Below are positions 26,172 to 36,024 of a stretch of DNA of 64,000 bases, piece by piece. A program made the position numbers and the translations under genes. The notes below the pieces were generated by a model that was given only the letters and a program-made list of their open reading frames with translations, was not told the DNA's origin and did no database searches. The stretch is from Pseudorhizobium endolithicum (GTDB taxonomy: Bacteria > Pseudomonadota > Alphaproteobacteria > Rhizobiales > Rhizobiaceae): assembly GCF_902153245.2 (NCBI RefSeq), contig NZ_CABFWF030000001.1, positions 310,001 through 374,000 of the forward strand, in the 5' to 3' direction. Every line of letters starts with the position of its first letter. The first letter of the stretch is position 1.

Positions 26172-27236
26172 TTACTTGATCTGGTCGGCGGTGTAGTAGC
26201 CGCTGCCAACAAGCACTTCTTCCCAGTTGTCCTTGTTCACGACCACCGGCTTCAAGAGGTAGGACGGTACGACCTTGACGCCGTTGTCATAGGTCTTGGT
26301 GTCGTTGACTTCCGGCTCCTTGCCACCCATCACGGCATCGACCATGTCGACCGTCACCTTGGCAAGCTCGCGGGTATCCTTGAAAATCGTCGAGTACTGT
26401 TCGCCGGCAAGGATGGACTTTACCGAAGGCACTTCCGCATCCTGGCCGGAGACGATCGGCATGGGCATGTCGCCGGAACCGTAGCCGACGCCCTTCAGCG
26501 ACGACAGGATACCGATGGAGATGCCGTCATAGGGCGACAGCACCGCATCGACGCGCTTGTCGGCATAGGTCGAACTCAGGAGCGCGTCCATGCGCGCCTG
26601 CGCAGTCGCACCGTCCCAGCGAAGCGTCGCCACCTTGTCCATACCCGTCTGGCCGCTGCCGACAACGAGCTCGCCGCTGTCGATCATCGGCTGCAGCACG
26701 CTCATCGCGCCGTCATAGAAGAAGTAGGCATTGTTGTCGTCCGGCGAGCCGCCAAAGAGTTCGATGTGCCAGGGGCCTTCCTTGCCGCTGGCCTTCAAGC
26801 CGTCGACGAGGGACTGTGCCTGCAGCACGCCGACCTGGAAGTTGTCGAATGTGGCGTAGTAGTCGACGTTAGCGCTGTCACGGATCAGGCGGTCATAGGC
26901 GATGACCTTGATGCCCTGGTCGGCCGCCTGCTGCAGGACGTCGGAAAGGGTCGTGCCGTCGATCGATGCGATGACCAGCACCTTGGCGCCCTTCACGATC
27001 ATGTTCTCGATCTGCGACAGCTGATTAGGCACGTCGTCTTCCGCGTACTGCAGATCCGTCTCGTAGCCGCGCTCCTGCAGCACCTTCACCATGTTGTCGC
27101 CGTCGGCGATCCAGCGCGCTGATGACTTCGTCGGCATGGCAACGCCGACGAGGCCCTTGTCCTGGGCGCCGGCCGGAGCGGCGAACGCCATCGACGCCAG
27201 CATCGCTGCGGTCGTCAGCAGTTTCATCAATCTCAT
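26172..27236 (-). CDS. chvE: Multiple sugar-binding periplasmic protein ChvE
   Basis: A 354-residue type-I periplasmic binding protein with an N-terminal signal peptide (hydrophobic stretch ending in PAGAQ, cleavage near residue 24). The mature part closely follows Agrobacterium ChvE as I recall it: [60 protein letters not shown] and the C-terminal [20 protein letters not shown]. It binds galactose, arabinose, glucose, xylose and related aldoses for GguAB, and in Agrobacterium also signals to VirA and chemotaxis. No virA is in this window. RBS GAGGAGGAG. A terminator 40 bases upstream separates it from the catabolic genes. Confidence 0.95.
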   Translation of the reverse strand: MRLMKLLTTAAMLASMAFAAPAGAQDKGLVGVAMPTKSSARWIADGDNMVKVLQERGYETDLQYAEDDVPNQLSQIENMIVKGAKVLVIASIDGTTLSDVLQQAADQGIKVIAYDRLIRDSANVDYYATFDNFQVGVLQAQSLVDGLKASGKEGPWHIELFGGSPDDNNAYFFYDGAMSVLQPMIDSGELVVGSGQTGMDKVATLRWDGATAQARMDALLSSTYADKRVDAVLSPYDGISIGILSSLKGVGYGSGDMPMPIVSGQDAEVPSVKSILAGEQYSTIFKDTRELAKVTVDMVDAVMGGKEPEVNDTKTYDNGVKVVPSYLLKPVVVNKDNWEEVLVGSGYYTADQIK

Positions 27237-27275
27237 GACATCTCCTCCTCAAGGGCGGGTCTTCTACTCCCGCCG

Positions 27276-27307
27276 AAAAACCGGGCGACGGCCTCCTGCC
27301 GCCGCCC
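27276..27307 (-). terminator. Internal terminator between the dehydratase gene and chvE
   Basis: On the minus strand GGGCGgCGGC pairs with GCCGtCGCCC (one G-U pair) around a 5-base loop, followed by GG and TTTTT. It begins ten bases after the dehydratase stop and ends 40 bases before the chvE start. A second small hairpin (27254-27274) follows before the chvE ribosome site. Confidence 0.7.
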
Positions 27308-27316
27308 CACTCCAAC

Positions 27317-29161
27317 TCAGTGGTTGTCGCGCGGAATGCCTTCCGTCTGCGCGATCCGCTGGTATTTCACGGCCGGCTCCAGCACGGCGCCGGTCTCCAT
27401 CTGCCCGACAACGGACCGCTGGATTTCCTGCCAGGGCGTCTGGTGCTTCGGATAGCGGTAGCCGCCCTGCGCTTCCAATTCCCGGCGACGTTCCGCCAGT
27501 TCCTCGTCAGAGATGAGGATGTCCGCCTTGCCGCGGCCGACATCGATGCGCACGCGGTCGCCGGTCTTCAAGAGCGCCAGACCGCCTCCGGCAGCGGCTT
27601 CCGGCGAAGCGTTGAGGATGGAGGGACTACCCGAGGTTCCCGACTGGCGGCCGTCGCCGATGCAGGGAAGCGAAGTGACGCCCTGCTTGAGCAGGTAGTC
27701 GGGCGCACGCATATTCACGACTTCGGCGGCGCCCGGATAGCCGATCGGACCGGCACCGCGCATGAACAGGACGGTGTGCTCGTCGATGGCGAGCGCCGGG
27801 TCGTCGATCCGCTTGTGGTAATCCTCGGGGCCGTCGAAGACCACCGCCCTGCCCTCGAAGGCATCCGGATCATCGGGGTTCGACAGGTAGCGGTCACGGA
27901 ATTCCGGAGAAATGACGCTGGTCTTCATGATGGCGGATGAGAACAGGTTGCCGCGCAGCACGCGGAAGCCGGCGCGCTCCTTGAGGGGCTGCTCGAACGG
28001 CCGGATGACTTTTTCGTCCTCGATGATCGCGCCGCGGCAGTTCTCGCCGATCGTCTTGCCGTTCACCGTCATGGCGTCCTCGTGAATGAGGCCCTGCTTC
28101 ATGAGTTGGTTGACGACGGCCGGAACGCCGCCGGCATGGTAGTAATCCTCACCGAGATACTCGCCAGCCGGCTGCAGGTTGACGAGCAGCGGCACGTCCT
28201 CGCCATAGGTCTGCCAGTCGTCGACCGAAAGCTCGACGCCCATGTGCCGGGCCAGGCCGTTCAGGTGGATCGGGGCGTTGGTGGACCCGCCGATCGCTGA
28301 GTTGACGCGGATGGCGTTGATGAAGGCCTCGCGGGTCATGATGTCGGAGGGTTTCAGATCCTCCTTGACCATTTCCACGATCCGCAGTCCCGTCAGGTAG
28401 GATACTTCCTGCCGGTCGCGATAGGGAGCCGGGATGGCGGCGGAACCCGGCAACTGCATGCCGAGCGCTTCGGCCAGCGAGTTCATCGTGGTCGCCGTGC
28501 CCATGGTATTGCAGTAGCCAGTCGACGGGGCCGACGAGGCAACCAGCTTCACGAAGCCGGCATAGTCGATCTCGCCCTTGGCCAGCAGTTCGCGGGCCTT
28601 CCAGACGATGGTGCCTGAACCGGTGCGCTCGCCGCGGAACCAGCCGTTCAGCATGGGGCCGACCGACAGCGCGATCGCCGGGATGTTGACGGTCGCTGCC
28701 GCCATCAGACAGGCCGGCGTGGTCTTGTCGCAGCCGATCGTCAGCACGACACCGTCCAGCGGATAGCCGTAGAGCACCTCGACGAGGCCGAGATAGGCGA
28801 GGTTGCGGTCGAGACCGGCGGTCGGACGTTTTCCCGTTTCCTGGATCGGATGGACGGGGAATTCGATGGCGATGCCGCCTGCCTCACGGATGCCTTCGCG
28901 CAGGCGGTGGGCGAGTTCCAGGTGATGGCGGTTGCAGGGCGAGAGGTCCGATCCGGTCTGGGCGATGCCGATGATCGGCCGATCCGACTGCAGCTCCGCC
29001 TGGCTGAGGCCGAAGTTCATGTAGCGCTCCAGGTAGAGCGCCGTCATGTCGGCATTGGCCGGATTGTCGAACCAGGCGCGGGAACGCAGCTTGCGCGCTT
29101 CGCCCCGTGTTCGATCGGTCTCGGCGATCTCGGTGGAAGGCAGGTTTTCGGAGTTGCTCAT
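27317..29161 (-). CDS. Sugar-acid dehydratase, IlvD/EDD family (L-arabinonate/D-xylonate dehydratase type)
   Basis: A 614-residue cytosolic iron-sulfur dehydratase that removes water from an aldonic acid to give the 2-keto-3-deoxy acid. The three cluster cysteines appear in [18 protein letters not shown] and [22 protein letters not shown] and [15 protein letters not shown] are further family signatures. Neighbours (a sugar 1-dehydrogenase and GguC/AraD1 upstream, ChvE transporter downstream) point to L-arabinonate, with D-xylonate, D-fuconate or galactonate possible. The start ATG follows GAGAAGAAG. It is 48 bases downstream of the dehydrogenase gene and followed at once by a terminator. Confidence 0.88.
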   Translation of the reverse strand: MSNSENLPSTEIAETDRTRGEARKLRSRAWFDNPANADMTALYLERYMNFGLSQAELQSDRPIIGIAQTGSDLSPCNRHHLELAHRLREGIREAGGIAIEFPVHPIQETGKRPTAGLDRNLAYLGLVEVLYGYPLDGVVLTIGCDKTTPACLMAAATVNIPAIALSVGPMLNGWFRGERTGSGTIVWKARELLAKGEIDYAGFVKLVASSAPSTGYCNTMGTATTMNSLAEALGMQLPGSAAIPAPYRDRQEVSYLTGLRIVEMVKEDLKPSDIMTREAFINAIRVNSAIGGSTNAPIHLNGLARHMGVELSVDDWQTYGEDVPLLVNLQPAGEYLGEDYYHAGGVPAVVNQLMKQGLIHEDAMTVNGKTIGENCRGAIIEDEKVIRPFEQPLKERAGFRVLRGNLFSSAIMKTSVISPEFRDRYLSNPDDPDAFEGRAVVFDGPEDYHKRIDDPALAIDEHTVLFMRGAGPIGYPGAAEVVNMRAPDYLLKQGVTSLPCIGDGRQSGTSGSPSILNASPEAAAGGGLALLKTGDRVRIDVGRGKADILISDEELAERRRELEAQGGYRYPKHQTPWQEIQRSVVGQMETGAVLEPAVKYQRIAQTEGIPRDNH

Positions 29162-29209
29162 GATCTTCTTCTCAAGCGTGAAATGAAAGGAAAGACGGCC
29201 GCAAGACCG

Positions 29210-30133
29210 TCAGTCCTCGAAAGCCTCGACGGCCGTTCGGCGTCCCAGCATGAAGGCATCGGCCACATGCACCAGCGGTGCAAAGTCGGCATCGATGCGC
29301 CCGTCACCGACCAGCGACACAAAGTGCCGGTAGAGGTTGCGGTATTCCCGGTCCTCCTCGACGATGCGCGGTTCCCCGTCCACCATCAGGCGGCTGCCGC
29401 CATGGGTCAGCACCACCGGCCCCTCCTCCGTTTCGATCCGGATGTCCCAGGTTTGCGGCCCGGTCTGCCGCCAGTCGAACTCGGCCTCGACGGGCACGCC
29501 GGACGCGGTCTGGAAGGCGAGGCTCGCGGCGATCGGCGCCGCACGGTTTTCTGGAAAGAAGAGTTCGCAGCACACGAGATGGAAGGTCTCGGGCAGGATA
29601 CGGGTGACGATCGACAGCGCGTTGATGCCCGGATCGAAGACGCCCAGGCCACCGGGCTCCCAGATCCAGGCTTGGCCCGGATGCCAGTGACGTACGTCCT
29701 CCTTCCATTCGACCGCAACGCGGCGAATGGTCCGGCCGGCGAGGAGCGCCCGCGCCGGCTCGACGGCCGCGGCCTCGCGCGAATGCCAGGTGGCGAAAAG
29801 GGTGACACCCTTGGCCTTCGCAAGGGCCTCAAGGGCATGGACCTCCGCCAGCGTCGCGCCGGGAGGCTTTTCCAGCATCACGTGCTTGCCCGCAGCGAGC
29901 GCCGCCCTGGCCTGCGCGAACCGCCCCTGCGGCGGCGTACAGAGCGAAACGGCATCCACCCAGACGTCCGACGCCAGCAACTCGTCGATGTCGTTGAACG
30001 AGGCAAATCCCTCCAGCGCCGCATTGCGGCTCGCCACGGCGACAAGGTCGATGCCGTCGGTCGCTGCGATCGCGCCGAGATGCTGATCCCTGGCAATCTT
30101 CCCGAGCCCGACGATGGCGAGGCGGATGCTCAT
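29210..30133 (-). CDS. D-galactose/L-arabinose 1-dehydrogenase (Gfo/Idh/MocA family)
   Basis: A 307-residue NAD(P)-dependent dehydrogenase. The N-terminal Rossmann fold starts IRLAIVGLGKIARDQHL, and the family EKP motif is in HVMLEKPPGATL. The length and the motifs WHPGQAWIWEPGGLGVFDPG resemble Pseudomonas galactose 1-dehydrogenase and Azospirillum L-arabinose 1-dehydrogenase; these enzymes often accept both sugars, which share configuration at C2-C4. It would oxidise the sugar to its lactone. It starts eight bases after the gguC stop and precedes the dehydratase gene. No lactonase gene is in the cluster. Confidence 0.85.
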   Translation of the reverse strand: MSIRLAIVGLGKIARDQHLGAIAATDGIDLVAVASRNAALEGFASFNDIDELLASDVWVDAVSLCTPPQGRFAQARAALAAGKHVMLEKPPGATLAEVHALEALAKAKGVTLFATWHSREAAAVEPARALLAGRTIRRVAVEWKEDVRHWHPGQAWIWEPGGLGVFDPGINALSIVTRILPETFHLVCCELFFPENRAAPIAASLAFQTASGVPVEAEFDWRQTGPQTWDIRIETEEGPVVLTHGGSRLMVDGEPRIVEEDREYRNLYRHFVSLVGDGRIDADFAPLVHVADAFMLGRRTAVEAFED

Positions 30134-30141
30134 CGAACCCC

Positions 30142-31131
30142 TCAGAGCTTTCGGACGGAGACGGAGGTGGCGGCGGCGACCGTCAGCCTGTTGACGAGCG
30201 ACAGCTTGAAGGGCTCGGCGGAAATCTCGAACACGTCACCCGGCTCGGTCTTCACCCCTTCGGAGAAGGAGAGCGTCGCGGTGCCGAAAAAGTGGACGTG
30301 CAGGTCGCCCGGCCGACGGAAGAGATCGTACTTGAAGTTGTGATGTTCGAGGTTGGCGATGGAGTGGGACATGTTTGCCTCGCCGGAAACGAAGGGCTTC
30401 TCGAAGATCACTTCCTCGCCGCGGCGGATGCGGGACATCCCCTCGACGCTCTGCGGCAGCTCACCGACGATCAGTTCCGGCCCGAGCGCCGCCTGGCGGA
30501 GCTTCGAATGGGCAAGCCACAGATAATTGCCCTTCTCCGTCACGTGGTCGGAGAATTCGTTGGCAAGACAGAAACCGAGGCGATAAGGCGTTCCGTTCGC
30601 GCCGATCAGGTAGATGCCGGCAAGCTCCGGCTCCTCGCCGCCGTCGAGCGCAAAGGCCGGCGACACGAGATCCTCGCCGGTGGCGCGCAACTGCGAGCCG
30701 TCTCCCTTGTAGAACCATTCCGGCTGCACGCCTTCCTGACCTTCGGAAGGCTTGCCGCCCTCGACGCCCATCTGGAACATGCGCATGGAATCGGTCGGCT
30801 TCTCCGCCGATTGCGCCGCCTTGTGCATCTTGTCGCGGCCGTCGGCCGAGCCGAGATGCGTGAGACCGGTGCCGGCAACGAAGAAATGCGCCGGATCGGG
30901 ATGCGAGGCGGGAAGCCCGAGACGCCCTTCCCTCCGCGCAAGCTCCAGATCGACCTCCGCCCCGTAACCGAGGGCGTCGATTCTTTCGGCAAGCGACTGG
31001 CCGGCCTCGATGGCGCTCTTTGCCAGCTCATAGGTGGACGTCACGCCGCGAACGGCCCGCGCAGATCCAACACCATCCCATGCGACAACCACCTGGCCAT
31101 CGCCATCACGCACCTGAAGAATTCGAAGCAT
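30142..31131 (-). CDS. gguC: GguC / AraD1-family protein (FAH fold)
   Basis: A 329-residue protein of the fumarylacetoacetate-hydrolase fold, the GguC/AraD1 family found next to chvE-gguAB in Agrobacterium. Segments: FFVAGTGLTHLGSADGRDKM, VGEGGKPS-like glycine-rich loop, FCLANEFSDHV and LHVHFFGTATLSFSEGV. Family members have been proposed as 2-keto-3-deoxy-L-arabonate dehydratases, which would complete the non-phosphorylative arabinose route to 2-oxoglutarate semialdehyde; this is inferred from context. The ATG at 31131 is chosen (GAGG four bases upstream) over an ATG 42 bases earlier. First gene of the leftward cluster. Confidence 0.87.
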   Translation of the reverse strand: MLRILQVRDGDGQVVVAWDGVGSARAVRGVTSTYELAKSAIEAGQSLAERIDALGYGAEVDLELARREGRLGLPASHPDPAHFFVAGTGLTHLGSADGRDKMHKAAQSAEKPTDSMRMFQMGVEGGKPSEGQEGVQPEWFYKGDGSQLRATGEDLVSPAFALDGGEEPELAGIYLIGANGTPYRLGFCLANEFSDHVTEKGNYLWLAHSKLRQAALGPELIVGELPQSVEGMSRIRRGEEVIFEKPFVSGEANMSHSIANLEHHNFKYDLFRRPGDLHVHFFGTATLSFSEGVKTEPGDVFEISAEPFKLSLVNRLTVAAATSVSVRKL

Positions 31132-31438
31132 GGATCCTCTACCTGAGCATTTGCCGCGATGCCGATGCGGCATCCTCCTCCCATCACCGGGTGACGGAAC
31201 ATAAATAGGACTATTTGAGGCGAGGCTTGCTTGTCAAGGCAAGAGCAAGACATCAGGCTGTCTGACAACTATATTCCGAGCAGTCTATTTCGATGATTGA
31301 TATCAAGGCCTTACTGCGAAAATGCTGCAGCCGTCGACGAAGATTCCAGCTGACGGCTGTCAAAACCCCTTGCAAAAGTATGACAATATGTCGATGGTTG
31401 TGCTGTCCATACGCCATCATCTTCTGGGAGGATTAAAG
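31132..31438. promoter_or_regulatory. Divergent control region between gguC and ytfQ-like operons
   Basis: A 307-base gene-free region serving both sugar operons. It holds three short palindromes: TGTCTGACA (31259-31267), TTGATATCAA (31297-31306) and GACAATATGTC (31382-31392). The first and third share GACA/TGTC half-sites, which would suit a GntR/FadR-type dimer such as the one encoded at 36025. No convincing -35/-10 pair was found. Confidence 0.45.
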
Positions 31439-32398
31439 ATGAAGAAGGCTCTCGCGGCGTTCACCGTCGCCTTTTCCGCATGCCTTGCGTCGAGTGTTTC
31501 CGCACAATCTCTGACTGTCGGCTTTTCGCAGATCGGCTCCGAATCCGGCTGGCGCGCCGCCGAGACGACGGTCACCAAGCAGGAAGCCGAGAAGCGCGGC
31601 ATCGACCTTAAATTCGCCGACGCGCAGCAGAAGCAGGAGAACCAGATCAAGGCGATCCGCGGCTTCATCGCCCAGGGCGTCGACGCCATCCTTGTCGCCC
31701 CGGTCGTCGCCACCGGCTGGGATGCCGTCCTGCAGGAAGCCAAGGAGGAAGAGATCCCGGTCATCCTGCTCGACCGCCAGATCGAGGCGCCCGAGGATCT
31801 CTATCTGACCGCCGTCACCTCCGATCAGGTTCACGAGGGCAAAGTCGCCGGCGACTGGCTCGTGAAGGAAGTCGGCGACAAGGAATGCAAGGTCGTGGAG
31901 CTTCAGGGCACCACCGGCTCCTCACCGGCAATCAACCGCAAGAAGGGCTTCGAGGAGGCCATCGCCGGCCACGCCAACATCACCATCGCCCGCTCGCAGA
32001 CCGGTGACTTCACCCGTACCAAGGGCAAGGAAGTCATGGAGAGCTTCATCAAGGCCGAGGGCGGCGGCAAGGACATCTGTGCCGTCTATGCCCACAATGA
32101 CGACATGGCGGTCGGTGCCATCCAGGCGATAAAGGAAGCCGGCCTAAAACCGGGCTCCGACATCAAGATCGTCTCGATCGACGCCGTGCCGGATATCTTC
32201 AAGGCCATGGCCGACGGCGAAGCCAATGCGACGGTCGAACTGACGCCCAACATGGCAGGCCCCGCCTTCGACGTGCTCGATGCCTACCTGAACGACAAGA
32301 AGGAGCCGCCGAAATGGATCCAGACGGAATCCAAGCTTTATACGGCCGCCGATGATCCGATGAAGGTCTACGAATCCAAGAAGGGCCTCGGCTACTGA
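31439..32398 (+). CDS. ytfQ: Sugar-binding periplasmic protein, YtfQ type
   Basis: A 319-residue type-I periplasmic binding protein with a signal peptide (MKKALAAF...ASSVSAQ, cleavage near residue 22). The mature part starts SLTVGFSQIGSESGWRAAET, typical of YtfQ, the galactofuranose-binding protein of E. coli (318 residues); AVYAHNDDMAVGAIQAIKEA is the usual hinge region. The ATG at 31439 has GGGAGGA six bases upstream, and the signal peptide starts there. First gene of a rightward operon with ATPase, two permeases and regulator. Ligand by family: galactofuranose or another furanose/pentose. Confidence 0.9.
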   Translation: MKKALAAFTVAFSACLASSVSAQSLTVGFSQIGSESGWRAAETTVTKQEAEKRGIDLKFADAQQKQENQIKAIRGFIAQGVDAILVAPVVATGWDAVLQEAKEEEIPVILLDRQIEAPEDLYLTAVTSDQVHEGKVAGDWLVKEVGDKECKVVELQGTTGSSPAINRKKGFEEAIAGHANITIARSQTGDFTRTKGKEVMESFIKAEGGGKDICAVYAHNDDMAVGAIQAIKEAGLKPGSDIKIVSIDAVPDIFKAMADGEANATVELTPNMAGPAFDVLDAYLNDKKEPPKWIQTESKLYTAADDPMKVYESKKGLGY

Positions 32399-32405
32399 TC
32401 GACCC

Positions 32406-32475
32406 GGAGGAGAGGCTTGCCGTCTCCTCCCTCAATCCAACGGCCGGAACTGCCGCCTGCGGCTCCGGCCGCAGG
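32406..32475 (+). repeat. Two tandem hairpins between ytfQ and ytfR
   Basis: Hairpin 1 (32406-32430) pairs GGAGGAGA with TCTCCTCC over nine bases. Hairpin 2 (32456-32475) pairs CCTGCGGC with GCCGCAGG over a TCCG tetraloop. Neither has a U-tract. They fill the 94-base gap after the binding-protein gene, as at chvE-gguA, and may stabilise the upstream transcript. Confidence 0.65.
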
Positions 32476-32492
32476 CCGCAGGACGTCCGCAC

Positions 32493-34013
32493 ATGGAACA
32501 AACTCCCCTTCTGGAAGCGCGCGCCATCGGCAAGAGCTTTCTCGGCATACCCGCACTCGACAACGTCGATTTCACGCTGAACCGTGGCGAGATACATGCC
32601 CTGCTCGGCGAAAACGGCGCGGGTAAATCCACGCTCATCAAGATCCTGACCGGCGTCTATACCCGCGATCGGGGAAGCGTGACGCTGGAGGACGCGGAAA
32701 TCGCACCCGCCAACGTCGCGGAAGCACAGGCGCTCGGCATCGGCACCGTCTATCAGGAGGTAAACCTGCTGGAGAACCTGACGGTCGCCGAAAACCTGTT
32801 CCTCGGGCGGCAGCCGCGGCGCTTTGGACTGGTCGACAAGCGGGAGATGCGCAGGCAGGCCCGAAGCCTGCTTGAGGGCTACGGCCTCGCGATCGACGTC
32901 GACGCCCTCCTCTCCTCCTACTCCGTCGCGATCCGGCAGATCATCGCCATCGCACGCGCTGTCGACCTTTCCGGCAAGGTCCTGGTGCTGGACGAGCCGA
33001 CGGCCAGCCTCGATGCCCATGAGGTCGAGATGGTGTTCGCCGTGCTGCGCCGCCTGCGCGACCAGGGGCTCGGCGTCATCATCATCACGCACTTCCTGAA
33101 TCAGGTCTACGCCATCGCGGACCGGGTGACCGTGCTGCGCAACGGCCGCCTCGTCGGCAGCCGGCCCACCGCCGAACTTCCCCGCATGGACCTGATCTCG
33201 ATGATGCTCGGCCGCGAACTGCAGCACATCACCCGCGATCATCATGCGGTGGAAGCCACGGTCGACAAGGGCGAGGCGCCGATCCGCTTTTCCGGCTACG
33301 GCAGGCGCGGCAGCGTTGCTCCCTTCGACCTCGACCTTCGCCCGGGCGAGGTGGTGGGCGTCGCGGGCCTGCTCGGCTCCGGCCGGACGGAAACCGCCTT
33401 CCTGCTCTTCGGCGTGGAACCGGCCGACAGCGGCATCGCAAGCATCGACGGCCGCGAACTCCGCATCGCCTCTCCGGAGGCTGCCATCCGCCACGGCTTC
33501 GGCTTCTGTCCGGAAGAGCGCAAGACGGACGGCATCATCGGCGAGTTCTCCGTCAGCGAGAATATCGCGCTGGCGCTGCAGGCCAGGCAGGGCTGGGCGA
33601 AGCCGATCGCCTCCCGCGAAAAGCGCGCCCTTGCCCAGGAGTTCATCAAGTCGCTCGATATCCGCCCGCCGGATCCCGACCGGCCGATCAAGTTCCTCTC
33701 CGGCGGCAACCAGCAGAAGGCGATCCTGGCGCGCTGGCTCGCCACCCATCCGCGCCTGCTGATCCTCGACGAGCCGACCCGTGGCATCGACATCGGCGCC
33801 CATGCCGAAATCCTCAAGATGATCGAGAGGCTGTGCGCAGAGGGAATGTCGCTTGTGGTCATCTCCTCCGAACTTGAGGAACTGACGGCCGTCGCCCACC
33901 GCGTCATCGTGCTCTCCGACCGCCGCCACGTGGCGGAACTCACGGGCGAGGCGATCACCGCCGACAACATCATGAAGGCGATCGCCGCACCCTCGCAGAC
34001 GGAGGCCGCCTGA
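32493..34013 (+). CDS. ytfR: Sugar ABC transporter ATP-binding protein, YtfR type
   Basis: A 506-residue tandem ABC ATPase. Domain 1: Walker [15 protein letters not shown], degenerate signature SSYSVAIRQIIAIARAV, Walker [12 protein letters not shown]. Domain 2: degenerate P-loop AGLLGSGRTET, signature [28 protein letters not shown]. It energises the two permeases that follow. The ATG follows AGGA at nine bases. Its stop overlaps the next start by one base (TGATG). Confidence 0.93.
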   Translation: MEQTPLLEARAIGKSFLGIPALDNVDFTLNRGEIHALLGENGAGKSTLIKILTGVYTRDRGSVTLEDAEIAPANVAEAQALGIGTVYQEVNLLENLTVAENLFLGRQPRRFGLVDKREMRRQARSLLEGYGLAIDVDALLSSYSVAIRQIIAIARAVDLSGKVLVLDEPTASLDAHEVEMVFAVLRRLRDQGLGVIIITHFLNQVYAIADRVTVLRNGRLVGSRPTAELPRMDLISMMLGRELQHITRDHHAVEATVDKGEAPIRFSGYGRRGSVAPFDLDLRPGEVVGVAGLLGSGRTETAFLLFGVEPADSGIASIDGRELRIASPEAAIRHGFGFCPEERKTDGIIGEFSVSENIALALQARQGWAKPIASREKRALAQEFIKSLDIRPPDPDRPIKFLSGGNQQKAILARWLATHPRLLILDEPTRGIDIGAHAEILKMIERLCAEGMSLVVISSELEELTAVAHRVIVLSDRRHVAELTGEAITADNIMKAIAAPSQTEAA

Positions 34014-35041
34014 TGAACGCGCTGACCCGCCGCCTGCGCCGGATCGCACCGCAGCTCGCCGCGCTGGCGATCATCATCGCGCTGATCAGCCTTCTGTCGC
34101 CGGGCTTCCTTGACGTGACCTTCCAGAACGGCCGCCTCTACGGCAGTCTCGTGGACGTCATGGTGCGCGCCGCACCCGTCGCGCTGCTGACGATCGGCAT
34201 GACGCTCGTCATCGCCACGCGCGGCATCGATCTCTCCATCGGCGCCGTCATCGCCATCTGCGGCGCCGTGGCGGCAACGCTCATCAGCGACGGTCACTCC
34301 CTGGTGACCGTCATTGCGGTATCACTCGCAGTCGGGCTGGTCTGCGGCCTGTGGAACGGCTTTCTCGTGGCCGTCCTGGACATCCAGCCGATCATCGCGA
34401 CGCTGATCCTGATGGTCGCCGGCCGAGGCATCGCCCAGCTCATCACCGAGGGCGTCATCCTCACCTTCAACAACGAAGGCTTCGCTGCCTTCGGGTCCGG
34501 CGCGTTCCTGGGCGTACCGATCCCGATCCTGATGTGGATCGGCGCAGCGCTCCTCGTCGGCCTGCTGGTGCGCCGCTCGGCCCTCGGCTTTCTTATCGAG
34601 GCGACCGGCATCAATCGCCGCGCGGCCATGCTCGCCGGCATCCGCGCCCGCTTCCTCTTGTTCTTCGTCTATGCGGTGTCCGGCATCATGGCGGCGGTGG
34701 CCGGCCTGATCGTCACCGCCGACATCCGCGGCGCCGATGCCAACAATGCCGGGCTCTGGCTGGAGCTCGACGCGATCCTCGCCGTGGTGATCGGCGGCAA
34801 TTCGCTGAACGGCGGCCGCTTTTCGATCCTCGCCTCGCTGATCGGTGCGCTGATCATCCAGTCGATCAATACCGGCATCCTCGTTTCCGGCTTTCCGCCA
34901 GAATTCAACCTCGTCATCAAGGCGGGCATCATCATCCTGGTACTGACGCTGCAGTCTCCGGCGGTCGGCACGCTGCTCGGCTTCCTGAAGCCGCTGCGAC
35001 GGACGGCGCAGCCCGGCCAGGCCGAAAGGACGGTGCCATGA
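34013..35041 (+). CDS. ytfT: Sugar ABC transporter permease, YtfT type
   Basis: A 342-residue inner-membrane permease of the RbsC/YtfT family with 8-10 hydrophobic helices. Signature segments: IATRGIDLSIGAVIAICG and WLELDAILAVVIGGNSLNGG. Pairs with the next permease (YjfF type) to form a heterodimeric channel, as in E. coli YtfT-YjfF. Its stop overlaps the next start by four bases (ATGA). Confidence 0.92.
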   Translation: MNALTRRLRRIAPQLAALAIIIALISLLSPGFLDVTFQNGRLYGSLVDVMVRAAPVALLTIGMTLVIATRGIDLSIGAVIAICGAVAATLISDGHSLVTVIAVSLAVGLVCGLWNGFLVAVLDIQPIIATLILMVAGRGIAQLITEGVILTFNNEGFAAFGSGAFLGVPIPILMWIGAALLVGLLVRRSALGFLIEATGINRRAAMLAGIRARFLLFFVYAVSGIMAAVAGLIVTADIRGADANNAGLWLELDAILAVVIGGNSLNGGRFSILASLIGALIIQSINTGILVSGFPPEFNLVIKAGIIILVLTLQSPAVGTLLGFLKPLRRTAQPGQAERTVP

Positions 35042-36024
35042 TCCATGCCCGCAACCTTCCGTTCGTCGCGGCGCTGGCGATCTTCTTGCTCGCCTACCTC
35101 GCCTGCGTCTTGCAGTTCCCGAACATGCTGTCGACACGGGTTCTCGGCAATCTCCTGACCGACAACGCCTTCCTTGGCATTGCGGCCGTCGGCATGACCT
35201 TCGTCATCCTCTCGGGGGGCATCGACCTTTCGATCGGCTCGGTGATCGCCTTCACGAGCGTCTTCGTCGCCGTCATGGTCGGCAGCCTCGGCGTCAACCC
35301 GGTCCTGGCCTTTGTCGCCGTCCTCTTCATCTCCACCGCCTTCGGGGCAGCCATGGGGCTGATGATCCGCTTCCTTGCCATCCCGCCCTTCGTGGTGACG
35401 CTGGCGGGCATGTTCCTTGCGCGTGGTGCGGCCTACCTCATCTCGACGCAATCAGTGCCGATCTCCCACCCGGTTATCGATGCGATCCAGGGCTTCTATT
35501 TCCGCTTCCCCGGGGGCGGCCGCCTCACCGCCATGGCCATGCTGATGCTGCTCGTCTTCGCGATCGGCGCTTTCGTGGCCGGACGCACCCGCTTCGGCGC
35601 CAATGTCTATGCGCTCGGCGGCAATCCGCAGTCGGCAGAGCTCATGGGCGTGCCGATTGCCCGCACGACGATCGGAATCTATGCGCTGTCGGGTTTTCTG
35701 TCCGGCCTCGCGGGCATCGCCTATACCCTCTACACCTCTTCCGGCTATTCGCTGGCGACGGTCGGGGTGGAACTGGACGCGATCGCCGCCGTGGTCATCG
35801 GCGGCACGCTGCTCACCGGCGGTGCCGGCCTTGTGGCGGGAACACTTGTCGGCATACTGATACAGGGGCTCATCCAGACCTATATCGTCTTCGACGGCAC
35901 GCTGTCCTCCTGGTGGACGAAGATCGTGATCGGCATCCTGCTGTTCACATTCATCGTGCTGCAGCGCGCCATCGTATGGTATTCGGATCGGAAGCTCGCC
36001 GAGGGTCGCCTGAAGGAGGTTTGA
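35038..36024 (+). CDS. yjfF: Sugar ABC transporter permease, YjfF type
   Basis: A 328-residue inner-membrane permease, the second half of the YtfT-YjfF pair. Signature segments: ILSGGIDLSIGSVIAFTSV and VELDAIAAVVIGGTLLTGGA. The start at 35038 is fixed by the ATGA overlap with the preceding gene; an open frame extends far upstream but inside ytfT. It is followed with no gap by the TTG-started regulator. Confidence 0.92.
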   Translation: MIHARNLPFVAALAIFLLAYLACVLQFPNMLSTRVLGNLLTDNAFLGIAAVGMTFVILSGGIDLSIGSVIAFTSVFVAVMVGSLGVNPVLAFVAVLFISTAFGAAMGLMIRFLAIPPFVVTLAGMFLARGAAYLISTQSVPISHPVIDAIQGFYFRFPGGGRLTAMAMLMLLVFAIGAFVAGRTRFGANVYALGGNPQSAELMGVPIARTTIGIYALSGFLSGLAGIAYTLYTSSGYSLATVGVELDAIAAVVIGGTLLTGGAGLVAGTLVGILIQGLIQTYIVFDGTLSSWWTKIVIGILLFTFIVLQRAIVWYSDRKLAEGRLKEV

